Positions 1 to 8,553 of a DNA stretch of 37,376 bases are shown here, in pieces. The notes below the pieces were generated by a model, which had not been told where the DNA came from, ran no database searches, and saw only the letters and a list, made by a program, of their open reading frames with translations. A program made the position numbers and the translations under genes. The first letter of the stretch is position 1; each line of letters opens with the position of its first letter. Origin of the DNA: Burkholderiales bacterium (GTDB lineage: Bacteria > Pseudomonadota > Gammaproteobacteria > Burkholderiales > Usitatibacteraceae); assembly GCA_025360815.1 (NCBI GenBank), contig JANYBL010000036.1, forward strand, positions 1 through 37,376, in the 5' to 3' direction.

Positions 1-340
1 CCGTTTGCAGTAGCAATTTAATCAAATAAAATCAAAGGGTTGCGACTATATTTTCGAGATTTTACCGCTCGTCGCCTTTTTGTCAAGGAATGTAAATTGG
101 TATTACGATTGTAATAAGTCGCGCACTTTTCGCGCTGATTATGCGATTCACTCATCGAGCACGAATACGCGTTGAGGCGACGCCGGGGCACACCTGAAAA
201 AATCGATATTCAGATCGCGATTGAGTGCATTCGCGGTGTGCTGCCGAGCGCTATCACAGCGATCCTAAAACGAGGTATTGCCTCGGAAACCGCACCAGTG
301 CTAGAGGTTGGCTGGCGTGAGGGTGGCGACGTCAAAGGAA
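1..340. other. Non-coding left edge downstream of the permease gene
   Basis: No convincing gene is visible. An open frame at 172-411 has no recognisable domain, starts without a ribosome-binding site and runs into the antisense of the permease gene, so it is treated as spurious. The only structure seen is a short hairpin at 267-285, listed separately. The neighbouring gene to the left lies outside the window. Confidence 0.6.
267..285 (-). terminator. Possible weak terminator of the export operon
   Basis: On the minus strand a 5-bp stem (CGAGG/CCTCG) with a 5-nt loop is followed by TTTT. It lies about 56 nt beyond the stop codon of the last permease gene. The stem is short, so this is a weak candidate for a rho-independent terminator. 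Confidence 0.3.
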
Positions 341-1528
341 TCAAGCGGCGCGTAGCGAATCAACAATCTTCATTCTGGCCGCTTTTACGGCTGGCAAAAA
401 GCCGCCAATAAAGCCCATGATGAGCGTGAAGACGAGCGTTTGCACCACGATTTTTGACGTTAAAACAAAGCCAAATGCAAGCTGTGAAAAGGTTTGGCTA
501 TTGAGTGTTGAAATCGTAATGGCTTGCAGGAAGGTCGCGAAAAATAGCCCCGCAAATCCGCCTACCAAGGAAAGCAGCAGCGATTCTGTGAGAAAGGCTA
601 CCAAAATCGACGGACGGCGGAAGCCGAGCGCCCGCAATGTGCCAATTTCGCCGGTCCGGGATGCCACTGCGGAATACATCGTGATCGCCGCGCCGATCAT
701 CGCGCCGGTTGAAAAAATAAACGAGAGCATCAAGCCCAAAAAAGAAATGAAGGTCGAGAGCGAGCGTGATTGGTCCTCATAAAACAACTGTTCCCGTTTG
801 GACTGCAGCGCCAAGCGGATATCATCCTCCACCGTTTGTGCGACCACATCAAATTTATCACTGCTCGACAATTTGGCAATTACCGATGAGTAAACCACCC
901 GCCGAAACGCCTGCATGAGCTGTTGCACATCGCCCCAAACCTCAGAATCAAACGCACTTTTTTGCGCATCAAATACGCCAACAATCGTCCAGTCGCGACC
1001 GGCGAAACGCAGCGTTTGGCCAATATCGGCACCGTCAAACTGCTCGTTTACGTTGCGGCCGACGATGACTTCGGATGAGCCTTCCTTGAACATGCGCCCA
1101 ACGATTATTTTTGCTTGCGGCCGCAGCGTCAGCCCCATTGATGATAGCCCCCGCGTGACGATATTCGAGCCACGATTTTGGCCTTTTTTCTGCATCGAAA
1201 TTAGTACCACCGACTCTTTGGAAATCATGGGCACACCCCGGGCGTCACGGGCAATATTTTCGAGGCTTTCAATCAGCGAAGCTTGATCACGGCTGATCCC
1301 GCTCTGTATCTCGGTTTCGGCACCTTTGCGAATGATCACTACATTTTCAAAGCTGCCCGTGCCAACCATGGTCTTGTTGAGCCCCGCATCGAGCATCAGC
1401 ACCGCCGCAAATACGAACACGACCAGCCCCATACCACCGGCCGTCAACGCAGTTGTCCATTTGCGTGCCCATAAGTTACGGAACACGTATGAAAACGGGA
1501 CTTTCATCTGGAAAATTTTGGCTGACAT
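341..1528 (-). CDS. ABC transporter permease, FtsX/MacB type (second permease)
   Basis: Inner-membrane permease of an ABC exporter of the MacB/LolCE/FtsX class, 395 residues. The layout seen is one N-terminal membrane segment (about residues 22-48), a long periplasmic MacB-core-like domain, then three C-terminal membrane segments (about 265-290, 315-340, 355-385). The segment TGEIGTLRALGFRRPSI, just after the second helix, is the cytoplasmic coupling region typical of FtsX permeases. It lies 21 bp downstream of the other permease gene and is the last gene of the operon. A second in-frame ATG is 7 codons in (1505-1507), but neither start has a strong ribosome-binding site. The family is clear; the substrate is unknown. 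Confidence 0.88.
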   Translation of the reverse strand: MSAKIFQMKVPFSYVFRNLWARKWTTALTAGGMGLVVFVFAAVLMLDAGLNKTMVGTGSFENVVIIRKGAETEIQSGISRDQASLIESLENIARDARGVPMISKESVVLISMQKKGQNRGSNIVTRGLSSMGLTLRPQAKIIVGRMFKEGSSEVIVGRNVNEQFDGADIGQTLRFAGRDWTIVGVFDAQKSAFDSEVWGDVQQLMQAFRRVVYSSVIAKLSSSDKFDVVAQTVEDDIRLALQSKREQLFYEDQSRSLSTFISFLGLMLSFIFSTGAMIGAAITMYSAVASRTGEIGTLRALGFRRPSILVAFLTESLLLSLVGGFAGLFFATFLQAITISTLNSQTFSQLAFGFVLTSKIVVQTLVFTLIMGFIGGFLPAVKAARMKIVDSLRAA

Positions 1529-1549
1529 TTTCTACGATTTGCCCAGTCG

Positions 1550-2710
1550 TTATCCGATATGCCTGAGGCCGTCAACGATCTTTACTCGCGCACTGCGGAT
1601 CGCCGGCGCGATCGCGGCGATGATGCTGACAACAAACGCGCACGCTATTTGCAGCACGACGGTATCTTGTGAGACTTTAAAAATCGGGAAAAATGCGCCC
1701 GCCGGGGATTTCGCAACACCGACTGCCAGCGGAAATGTCAACAAAATGCCGATCGCTGCGCCGATCAGACACAGCATCATCGTCTCGCCGATCACCAGCA
1801 TTGCCACAAACCACGGCGAGAAGCCCAGCGCCTTGAGCGTAGCGTATTCCGAAAGCCGTTCGCGTGCGGTCATCGCCATCGTGTTGGCAACAATCGCCAT
1901 GATGATAAAGATAACCACAAACGACACCGCGCGAATGGCGTCAACAATAGTTTCAGACTGTGCAATAAAACCCAGTTGGAATGCTTTTTCACTCTCGGTT
2001 AAAGTTTCTGCCAGCGAATTTTTAAATTCGGCATCGAGTGCCATGGCGACATCGGCAATTCTTGACGGATCCTTTACGTCAACGATAAAAATGCCGACCT
2101 GATCGGCACGGCGGGGTGCGTTTTTCTTCAGCTCTTCGTTGATAAAATCATAGTGAAAATAGAATTGCCGGGTCGCTGTCGCTTCTTCTTTGCCGTCGAA
2201 AATACCCTGAATATGAAACTGCCACGTGCCAGGGTAAATGGTGCCCTGAATCGGCACAGTATCGCCTAATTTCCAGCCATATTGCTCGGCCAGCTTGCGG
2301 CCGACAATTGCGCCCTGACGGTCTCTTTTGAAGGCCAACAATTGGGATGGCGGAAGAATGAAGTCGGGATAGAGGTCGAAAAAATTGGTGTGGTCCACTG
2401 CAAACTGAGGAAAGAAATTGCTGCGGTCTTTGTAGATGCCGCCAAACCAGTTTGAAATGGTGACTGCCTTGATACCGTCGACCGACCGAATCCGTTCGCG
2501 GTAATAAATCGGCATCGAAGATGCCAACGAAATTGCGTTACGGGTGACCATTCGCGAGGCGGACGCGCCGCTGGAACCGGCATAGAAAGCGCCCACTACC
2601 GTCTGCAAAAAACCAAATGCCAACACCGCAATAATGAGCGCCAGCAGGGTGAGTGCAGCACGTAACTTTGCGCGGAAGATGTTCTTAAAGATAAGCTTAA
2701 AAAAATACAT
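1550..2710 (-). CDS. ABC transporter permease, FtsX/MacB type (first permease)
   Basis: Inner-membrane permease of 386 residues with the same plan as its downstream neighbour: an N-terminal helix (about residues 17-42), a periplasmic domain of roughly 200 residues, and three C-terminal helices. The coupling stretch RLSEYATLKALGFSPWF follows the second helix, as in FtsX proteins. It is clearly different in sequence from the second permease, so the pair would form a heteromeric channel, unlike the homodimer of MacB, which has its ATPase fused on. The ATPase gene starts the same transcript 52 bp upstream. The likely role is ATP-driven export or lipid/lipoprotein handling together with the adaptor protein; the cargo cannot be told from sequence. 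Confidence 0.88.
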   Translation of the reverse strand: MYFFKLIFKNIFRAKLRAALTLLALIIAVLAFGFLQTVVGAFYAGSSGASASRMVTRNAISLASSMPIYYRERIRSVDGIKAVTISNWFGGIYKDRSNFFPQFAVDHTNFFDLYPDFILPPSQLLAFKRDRQGAIVGRKLAEQYGWKLGDTVPIQGTIYPGTWQFHIQGIFDGKEEATATRQFYFHYDFINEELKKNAPRRADQVGIFIVDVKDPSRIADVAMALDAEFKNSLAETLTESEKAFQLGFIAQSETIVDAIRAVSFVVIFIIMAIVANTMAMTARERLSEYATLKALGFSPWFVAMLVIGETMMLCLIGAAIGILLTFPLAVGVAKSPAGAFFPIFKVSQDTVVLQIACAFVVSIIAAIAPAIRSARVKIVDGLRHIG

Positions 2711-2762
2711 AATTGAGGTTCGACGACGGCTTTATTGGCGAATTCTGATGAATGTTGACGAA

Positions 2763-3458
2763 TTAGCCATCAATTAATTCGCCCTTTTCCAAATGGACCA
2801 TGCGCTTGGCGGCCTCGGCTGCGTGGCCGTCGTGGGTGACCATGATGATGGTTTTCCCCATCTCACTATTAAGTTTTTTGAGCATTTCTAAAACATCGCT
2901 CGCCGATTGTTTGTCCAGATCGCCGGTCGGTTCATCACAGACCAAAATCGTCGGGTCGGTCACGATGGCACGGGCAATCGCTACGCGCTGTTGCTGGCCG
3001 CCGGAAAGCTCGTTTGGGTAATGGTCCATCCGGTCCGAAAGCCCCACCAAGCCTAGGGTAAGCTCGACGCGTTCGCGCCGGTCGGCTTTCGATAAATTGG
3101 TGAGCAGCAGCGGTAGCTCGACATTTTCAAACGCGTTTAAAACCGGCATCAAATTATAAAACTGGAAAATAAAGCCGATGTTGGAAGCACGCCAATCGGC
3201 CAAGTCACCTTCCGACAACTTCGTAATATCTTCGCCATCGATTAGCAGCGATCCGCCAGTGGGTTTATCAATGCCCGCGATGAGGTTGAGCAGCGTCGAT
3301 TTGCCCGAACCCGACGGACCCATGAGCGCGATAAAATCACCACGCTCGATATTGAGCGTGATGTCTTGCAATACCGGCACGTCCTGATCGCCACGGGTGT
3401 AGCTTTTGACGAGATGCAGAATCTCGACCAGCGGGTGGGCTTTATTCGCAGTATCCAT
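2763..3458 (-). CDS. ABC transporter ATP-binding protein, MacB/LolD type
   Basis: Cytoplasmic ATPase of 231 residues that powers the two downstream FtsX-type permeases. All nucleotide-binding motifs are visible: Walker A GPSGSGKST (about residues 48-56), the Q-loop in FIFQFYNLMPVLNAFENVELP, signature LSGGQQQR, Walker B ILVCDEPTGDLD, and the switch histidine in IIMVTHDGHAAEAAKR. The DEPTGDLD form and overall length are typical of the LolD/MacB/FtsE class. ATG at 3458 is chosen as start; a GTG one codon upstream (3459-3461) is an equal alternative. The stop of the adaptor gene lies only a few bases before, so translation is probably coupled. Confidence in family is high; substrate unknown. Confidence 0.93.
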   Translation of the reverse strand: MDTANKAHPLVEILHLVKSYTRGDQDVPVLQDITLNIERGDFIALMGPSGSGKSTLLNLIAGIDKPTGGSLLIDGEDITKLSEGDLADWRASNIGFIFQFYNLMPVLNAFENVELPLLLTNLSKADRRERVELTLGLVGLSDRMDHYPNELSGGQQQRVAIARAIVTDPTILVCDEPTGDLDKQSASDVLEMLKKLNSEMGKTIIMVTHDGHAAEAAKRMVHLEKGELIDG

Positions 3459-3461
3459 CAC

Positions 3462-4700
3462 TTACTTTTTGGTCATGACGATGGTTGCGCCGTCTTTTAA
3501 TTTTTCTGATGGGCTCAGCACCACTTTATCGCCGGGCTTCACCACCCCCCCGCCGCTGATTTGGACAAGATCGCCGACCTTGCCGACAACGGTCACGGCT
3601 GTTTGTTTCGCCAGTTCTTTGTCAATCAAGAACACGACATCGCCGCCGTCGCGCTTCACCACCGCCGCAGCTTGAACGGCAGTGACCGGCTTACGTTCTT
3701 CGGGCGTGAGGGGGCGGGTCAAAAAGGTGACCTTGGCGCTCATGTCCGGCAGCACACGCTTATCGCGTTCGGTGAACGAAATTTTGACCAGTAATGTCGC
3801 TTTGGAGCGATCCACCGTCGGCACCGTGCGGCTCACCGTGCCGAGCAAACGGATATCGGGGAACGCATCGAGCTGAATCTCTACCGATTGGCCGACACTG
3901 ATTTTGGAAATAGAAGTTTCTGATACATCAGCTTCGACTTCCAGCGTTGACATATCAGCCATATTCACGACGGCACCCTTCGAATCAGCGGCCGATGAAA
4001 ACGGGGTAATGATGTCGCCCACGTTGGCGTTTTTGGTAAGAATGACACCATCAAACGGCGCGCGAATCAAGGTTTGCTCAATGGATACATTTGCGGCGCG
4101 AACATTGGCCTCGGCCACGCCGATCGCACCGTTTAGGCTGGCAACCACGGCACGGGCCTTATCGAAGCGGGCTTTGGCAGCATCAAGTGTTGATGATGAA
4201 ATGAAATTCTTCGCCGCTAAGTCCTCCGACCGCCGCAGATTGGATTCTGCATCGCGATAATCTGCCATGCCCGATTCGACGTTGGCTTTTGATGCACGCA
4301 GATTTGCTTGGGCTTGATCGAGGGTGGCACTGACGTCTTTGTTTTCAATTCGTGCTAACACATCGCCCGCTTTTACGACCGAGCCTTCTTGCACGCCTAA
4401 GAATTCCAAGCGCCCTGACGCTTTGGTTGAGACTGCGGCCTTGCGCTGCGCGGTCACGCGAGCGGTAGCGTTCAGCGCTGTGATCGACTGTGACGGGTAG
4501 GCGCTTGAAACGGTGCCGCTTTCAACATCAAATTTTCCGCTGCCGCCTTTTAGCGCGATGAAACCGCCAACCGCGACCACGGCGAAGGCGACAACGATCC
4601 AAACACGGCGCGACTTCTTCTTGCTAGGCGGGCCGCTCTTGCCGCTAAATGCTTTTTGATCGCGGGATATTGTCAGTTTGGAAAGATCGGGAGTAGACAC
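3462..4700 (-). CDS. HlyD/MacA-family periplasmic adaptor (membrane fusion protein)
   Basis: Periplasmic adaptor of 412 residues linking the ABC permeases to an outer-membrane channel or to lipids. A basic cytoplasmic stretch (KKKSRR) precedes one membrane anchor at about residues 33-50. Then follow a biotinyl-lipoyl half-motif (ASGRLEFLGVQEGSVVKAGD, about 93-112), an alpha-helical hairpin rich in Ala (about 120-205), the second lipoyl half (LIRAPFDGVILTKNANVGD), and beta-barrel and membrane-proximal domains. It is the first gene of the operon. No outer-membrane factor of the TolC type is encoded nearby, so any tripartite pump would recruit one from elsewhere. The promoter region upstream contains a pentamer repeat. 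Confidence 0.9.
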   Translation of the reverse strand: MSTPDLSKLTISRDQKAFSGKSGPPSKKKSRRVWIVVAFAVVAVGGFIALKGGSGKFDVESGTVSSAYPSQSITALNATARVTAQRKAAVSTKASGRLEFLGVQEGSVVKAGDVLARIENKDVSATLDQAQANLRASKANVESGMADYRDAESNLRRSEDLAAKNFISSSTLDAAKARFDKARAVVASLNGAIGVAEANVRAANVSIEQTLIRAPFDGVILTKNANVGDIITPFSSAADSKGAVVNMADMSTLEVEADVSETSISKISVGQSVEIQLDAFPDIRLLGTVSRTVPTVDRSKATLLVKISFTERDKRVLPDMSAKVTFLTRPLTPEERKPVTAVQAAAVVKRDGGDVVFLIDKELAKQTAVTVVGKVGDLVQISGGGVVKPGDKVVLSPSEKLKDGATIVMTKK

Positions 4701-4734
4701 AAATGCACCTATGCAGTGTTTGATGGGAGATAGA

Positions 4735-4761
4735 TTAGGTTAGGTTAAGTTAAGTTGGGTT
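4735..4761. repeat. Pentanucleotide tandem array TTAGG/TTAAG/TTGGG
   Basis: Five consecutive 5-bp units (two TTAGG, two TTAAG, one TTGGG) plus a partial unit lie 35-61 bp upstream of the adaptor start codon. On the minus strand they read as CCTAA/CTTAA units and would fall in the 5' leader of the export operon. Confidence 0.8.
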
Positions 4762-4785
4762 GTAAGCTGATCAACCCGATATGCA

Positions 4786-4813
4786 ATTATAGGGGAGTAA
4801 AAATGATGGTGAA
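4786..4813 (-). promoter_or_regulatory. Candidate sigma-70 promoter for the export operon
   Basis: On the minus strand a perfect -10 TATAAT (4786-4791) is preceded, with a 16-bp spacer, by TTCACC (4808-4813), which matches four of six -35 positions. Transcription would start near 4779, giving a leader of about 80 nt that contains the pentamer array. This is a prediction from consensus matches only. Confidence 0.4.
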
Positions 4814-4976
4814 CCATAAAATGATGAAATGTTCGATTCCCGCCGCCAATAACAGCCTTTGTTGCGCGATTGGTAAGCGAGATGTTATCTGGCGTGTTGT
4901 TTGTCGCCATATCTTATCGCCGTCTTTTGTTGCTGTATGTTACCGCCGTTTTTTTCGTCCGAAATGACGCGCCGTG

Positions 4977-5825
4977 CTAGCTGAACAGTGCTAGTGAACG
5001 TTGAAATGCCGCGCTGGACGGATCCGCGAAATGATCGACAATCGTGAAGTGATTGTGTGCCGGTAAGATACCGATGGCAGGGCAAAGTTGTGGCCAAGCC
5101 ACTGGCAAAAGTTCGGTTTGCCGAATAAATTCGCTTGTCTCATCTGCCCCAACCACCGCATCCAGACTGGCGTTCAAGGTAGGTTTCCGATGAACCGGGC
5201 TGAGATTAGCGGCAGATTTCACGTCGAGCTTAACATCATGATTGATCGTTGTTTCGAGGAGCGGTTCGAGGTCGTACAGGCCGCTAATCGCTACGCCGCC
5301 GATGATCGCGCTAGAAATTTCTGATTTGATCGCCGACCAATCTGTCGTAAACAGCATCGCGACCAAATGCGCGCCAGCTGAGTGCCCAACCAATACGGTT
5401 CGATCAAACCGAACGCTAAAGTCCGAGGCATGGTTTGCAAGCCAAATTATGGCGTTGCGACAATCATCGACTATGTCGCTGACGCCGACTTGCGGGCAAA
5501 GCCGGTAATTCATCAGCGCTACGTTGATCCCTTCGGCGATATAAGGCGCGGCCAAAAATGAAAAGTCATCTTTGTCCAACGAGCGCCAGTAACCGCCGTG
5601 AATGAACACCACCAGTCCGCGATTGGCGCTTGCGGGAAAGAGATCAACCGTTTGCTTGGCATCCGCACCGTAATGCAGATTGAGGTGGCAGTTGACGTTG
5701 CCAACTAAAGCAGCGCGTGTTGCCGCTGATTGTGAGCGCCAGCGCGCGAAAATTGCCTGATGGTCGGGGACGGCAGCGCGATTGTTGTATAGGCGATCGG
5801 TAATAGGATTGATGGGCTGCGGCAT
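4977..5825 (-). CDS. Alpha/beta hydrolase resembling kynurenine formamidase (AFMID-like)
   Basis: Predicted cytoplasmic serine hydrolase of 282 residues. HGGYWRSLDKDDFSFLA holds the HGGxW oxyanion-hole motif typical of animal and bacterial AFMID-type arylformamidases. The nucleophile is the Ser in GHSAGAH, and the segment SGLYDLEPLLET also fits that family. A likely acid is the Asp in VVGADETSEF, and the base is a His in the C-terminal HNHFTIVDHF. Members hydrolyse N-formylkynurenine or related amides and esters; the true substrate here is not shown. It lies downstream of the molybdenum hydroxylase genes but behind a strong hairpin, with only about 20 nt left for a ribosome-binding site. No other kynurenine-pathway gene is in the window. 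Confidence 0.82.
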   Translation of the reverse strand: MPQPINPITDRLYNNRAAVPDHQAIFARWRSQSAATRAALVGNVNCHLNLHYGADAKQTVDLFPASANRGLVVFIHGGYWRSLDKDDFSFLAAPYIAEGINVALMNYRLCPQVGVSDIVDDCRNAIIWLANHASDFSVRFDRTVLVGHSAGAHLVAMLFTTDWSAIKSEISSAIIGGVAISGLYDLEPLLETTINHDVKLDVKSAANLSPVHRKPTLNASLDAVVGADETSEFIRQTELLPVAWPQLCPAIGILPAHNHFTIVDHFADPSSAAFQRSLALFS

Positions 5826-5844
5826 GTCTTCAAGCGAAAATCCG

Positions 5845-5876
5845 AAGAAAAAACGGCGAGACCAGCTCGCCGTTTT
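5845..5876 (-). terminator. Rho-independent terminator after the molybdenum hydroxylase genes
   Basis: A perfect 11-bp stem AAAACGGCGAG/CTCGCCGTTTT with a 5-nt loop spans 5850-5876. On the minus strand it is followed by further T residues (5845-5849 region), giving a classic terminator. It sits between the hydroxylase large-subunit stop (5895) and the hydrolase start (5825). Confidence 0.8.
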
Positions 5877-5894
5877 GGTAACAACGAAAAAGCA

Positions 5895-8078
5895 CTAAGC
5901 GCTATTGAGCGCTGTGCTCGTCATCGGCATGGCGCGCAAACGCTTACCGCTGGCGATGAACACCGCATTCGCGACGCTGGGCCCGGTGGTGGCCGTGATC
6001 GGCTCGCCAATGCCACCGGGCGGCTCGGTCGAGGCGACCAAATGAATATCCACTTTTGGCATTTCATTCATGCGCAGCACCGGATAATCGTGGAAGTTTG
6101 ATTGCTCCACACGACCGTCTTTGAAGGTGATTTTCGACAACAGCGCTGCCGATAAGCCGTAAACCACGCTTGATTCAATTTGCGCTTTCACGATATCGGG
6201 ATTGACCATCATGCCGCAATCGACTGCAACGGTCATCTTGTGCACTTTGATGGCGTTGTTGATGACCGATACTTCAGCAATTTGCGCAACGTAAGTGCCG
6301 TAGCCCTCCATGAGCGCTATGCCCTGTGTTCGGCCGTTCGCGAGCTTGCCGCCGGGCTTGTAGCCCGCTTTGTCCGCGGCCAGTTTGAGCACGTTGCGGA
6401 AACGCTCGTTGTCTTTGCCTGTGATGAGCGCGGTGCGGAATGCGAGCGGATCTTTGCCGGCCGCATGTGCCATTTCATCGACAAAGCTTTCATTGGCAAA
6501 AGCATTCAAGGCGTGCGAGACCGAGCGCCAGTAGCCGACCCTGACACCCGAATCGATGATTGCGTTTTCCACTGTCATATTGCCGATTTGATAAGGTGTG
6601 ACGGCGGCTTCCGTCATGAACGGCTCTAAACCGTCTTTCACAAAAGCAGGGAATAAACGTGCTGTGACCGATTGAGAGGTAAGGCGGAATTTGAGAGCGA
6701 CGGGCATTCCGCGTTCGTCCAAGCCGGCCGAGAGTGTGTGGAGGCTGACAGGCCGATAGAAATCATGGGTCATATCGTCTTCGCGCGTCCAGATGAGCTT
6801 GACGGGCTTGCCGACTGCCTTTGAAATTTGGATGGCCTGCACAATGAAGTCCACATCAATACGCCGCCCAAAGCCACCACCCAAGAACGTCGTGTGGACA
6901 TTCACCTTTTCTTTCGGAAAGCCGGTGAGCTGCATGGCAACTCCTTCCGCCAATTGTGGGAATTGCGTAGGGCCGTAAATATCGCAACCATCTTTACGGA
7001 CGTCAGCGGTGAAGTTCATCGGCTCCATCGTGGCGTGCGCTAAAAATGGTAGCTCGTAGCTTGCTTCTACCTTTTTAGCTGCGCCCGCAATTGCCATATC
7101 GGCATCGCCGATTTTTTTCACCACGGCGGCTGGCTTGGCGAGGGCCTCTTTCAAACTTGTCGAAATGCCAACTGACGACAGTGCCGCCCCCGCGCCGCTT
7201 TCCCAAGTAATGTTGAGTGCATCGCGAGCCGTCTTGGCTTGCCAAAAACTATCGGCAACGACCGCAACGCCATCGTCAATTTTCACTACCGCACGAACCC
7301 CCGGCATCGCCCTGGCTTTAGCATCATCCACGCTTAATGGTTTGCCGCCCAGCACAGGGCATTGTGCCAGGGAGGCGATCAACATGCCGGGCAATTCGAC
7401 ATCAATACCGAATCCTGCGCGGCCGGTGACTTTCGCCAAGGTGTCGAGGCGTTTGATGGGTTTGCCAACGATTTTGAATGCCTTTGCGTCTTTAAGTTTC
7501 ACCTCCTTGGGCACTGGCAATACGGCGGCTTTTTCAACCAGCTGGCCGTAGAATAATTTTTTCCCCGACTTGCTGACGACTTGGCCGTTTTCAGCATGGC
7601 AATCATTTTCGGCGATTTTCCACTCCGCGGCAGCGGCTGACACCAGCATCATGCGGGCTTGGGCGCCTGCTTTACGCAGACTCGTCCATGCGTCGCGCAC
7701 GCTAGTGGAGCCGCCCGTAAGCTGGCCACCCAACAGGCTGTTGACATAGGCCGCATTGGCGGGTGCCATTTCAACTTTAATTTTTGAGAAGTCGACTTCC
7801 AATTCCTCGGCGACCAACATCGGCATCGAGGTGTAAGTGCCTTGGCCCATTTCTGAGCGGTGGCAAATAAGGGTGATTGCATTGTCACTGCCGATTTTTA
7901 CCCACGCGTTGGCTTGGGTTGTTTTTACGCTTCTCACCGTTTTTGCTATCGCGGGCAAATGAAAGCCGATCATCAGCGCGCCTGCGCTGGTGCTTGCAGC
8001 AGCAGCGGCAGACGTTTTTAAAAATTGGCGACGGTTGTTGTTGACAGCGTTGACGGCGTTGCCCTTGTCGTTTTTCAT
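5895..8078 (-). CDS. Molybdopterin-binding subunit of an isoquinoline 1-oxidoreductase-type hydroxylase
   Basis: Large catalytic subunit (727 residues) of the xanthine-oxidase superfamily, in the IorB / aldehyde-dehydrogenase branch that binds molybdopterin cytosine dinucleotide. The N-terminus has a twin-arginine signal (RRQFLK at residues 16-21, then a long Ala-rich hydrophobic stretch ending LPAIA), so it is probably exported folded to the periplasm. Seen motifs are EMGQGTYTSMPMLVAEEL, GGSTSVRDAW, a central TFLGGGFGRR cofactor loop, and C-terminal PPGGIGEPITATTGP, whose Glu is the expected catalytic base. The gene follows the Fe-S subunit by one base. Family substrates are N-heterocycles or aldehydes; which applies here is unknown. 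No FAD subunit, cytochrome subunit or XdhC-like chaperone gene is beside it. Confidence 0.9.
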   Translation of the reverse strand: MKNDKGNAVNAVNNNRRQFLKTSAAAAASTSAGALMIGFHLPAIAKTVRSVKTTQANAWVKIGSDNAITLICHRSEMGQGTYTSMPMLVAEELEVDFSKIKVEMAPANAAYVNSLLGGQLTGGSTSVRDAWTSLRKAGAQARMMLVSAAAAEWKIAENDCHAENGQVVSKSGKKLFYGQLVEKAAVLPVPKEVKLKDAKAFKIVGKPIKRLDTLAKVTGRAGFGIDVELPGMLIASLAQCPVLGGKPLSVDDAKARAMPGVRAVVKIDDGVAVVADSFWQAKTARDALNITWESGAGAALSSVGISTSLKEALAKPAAVVKKIGDADMAIAGAAKKVEASYELPFLAHATMEPMNFTADVRKDGCDIYGPTQFPQLAEGVAMQLTGFPKEKVNVHTTFLGGGFGRRIDVDFIVQAIQISKAVGKPVKLIWTREDDMTHDFYRPVSLHTLSAGLDERGMPVALKFRLTSQSVTARLFPAFVKDGLEPFMTEAAVTPYQIGNMTVENAIIDSGVRVGYWRSVSHALNAFANESFVDEMAHAAGKDPLAFRTALITGKDNERFRNVLKLAADKAGYKPGGKLANGRTQGIALMEGYGTYVAQIAEVSVINNAIKVHKMTVAVDCGMMVNPDIVKAQIESSVVYGLSAALLSKITFKDGRVEQSNFHDYPVLRMNEMPKVDIHLVASTEPPGGIGEPITATTGPSVANAVFIASGKRLRAMPMTSTALNSA

Positions 8079-8079
8079 G

Positions 8080-8553
8080 CTACGCCTCCACTTTCACATT
8101 TGTCACAACACCAGCCGCTTTGTGGATGGCCGCACGCACCCGTTGGTAAGTCCCACATCGGCAAACATTGCCGCTCATCGCAGCATCGATCTCAGCATCG
8201 GTGGGCTTTTTATTTTTATTGAGCAACGCGACCGCTGACATAATCTGCCCTGATTGGCAGTAGCCGCACTGCGGTACATCAAACTCGACCCAGGCCTTCT
8301 GCACAGGGTGCAAACCATTAGTCGAGATTCCTTCGATGGTGGTGATATTTTTCCCCGCACAGGCTGAAAGTGGTGTGGAGCACGAGCGAATCGGTTCGCC
8401 GTTCATATGGACGGTGCACGCGCCACACAACGCCATGCCGCAGCCGTATTTGGTCCCGTTGAGTTTCAGATGATCGCGGAGTGCCCAAAGCAGGGGGGTA
8501 TCGGGGCTGGCGCTGATACTAACGGCGCGGCCGTTGACGTTGAGTTTTGTCAT
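8080..8553 (-). CDS. [2Fe-2S] subunit of the isoquinoline oxidoreductase-type hydroxylase
   Basis: Small electron-transfer subunit (157 residues, normal for IorA/CoxS-like proteins). The N-terminal plant-ferredoxin domain has cluster cysteines C38, C43, C46 and C58 ([15 protein letters not shown]). The C-terminal all-helical domain has the second set C96, C99, C131 and C133 (CGYCQSGQ and NVCRCG). It hands electrons from the molybdenum centre of the downstream gene product to an external acceptor. It has no signal of its own, so it probably rides with the Tat-signalled large subunit. The start has a good ribosome-binding site (AAAGGA, about 7 nt upstream). First gene of a two-gene transcript. 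Confidence 0.93.
   Translation of the reverse strand: MTKLNVNGRAVSISASPDTPLLWALRDHLKLNGTKYGCGMALCGACTVHMNGEPIRSCSTPLSACAGKNITTIEGISTNGLHPVQKAWVEFDVPQCGYCQSGQIMSAVALLNKNKKPTDAEIDAAMSGNVCRCGTYQRVRAAIHKAAGVVTNVKVEA

Noticed and set aside
1326-2102. 258-codon plus-strand open frame
   Set aside because: Lies wholly antisense to the two permease genes with low-complexity Ala/Ser/Thr/Ile composition; a shadow of those genes.
4830-4852. tRNA-like 3' sequence (GTTCGATTCCCGCCGCC)
   Set aside because: Resembles a T-arm end by eye, but no matching acceptor, D-arm or anticodon arm can be folded from the preceding bases.
4755-4967. Open frame of 70 codons between the export operon and the hydrolase gene
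   Set aside because: No recognisable motif or good ribosome-binding site, and it overlaps the likely promoter of the operon on the other strand.
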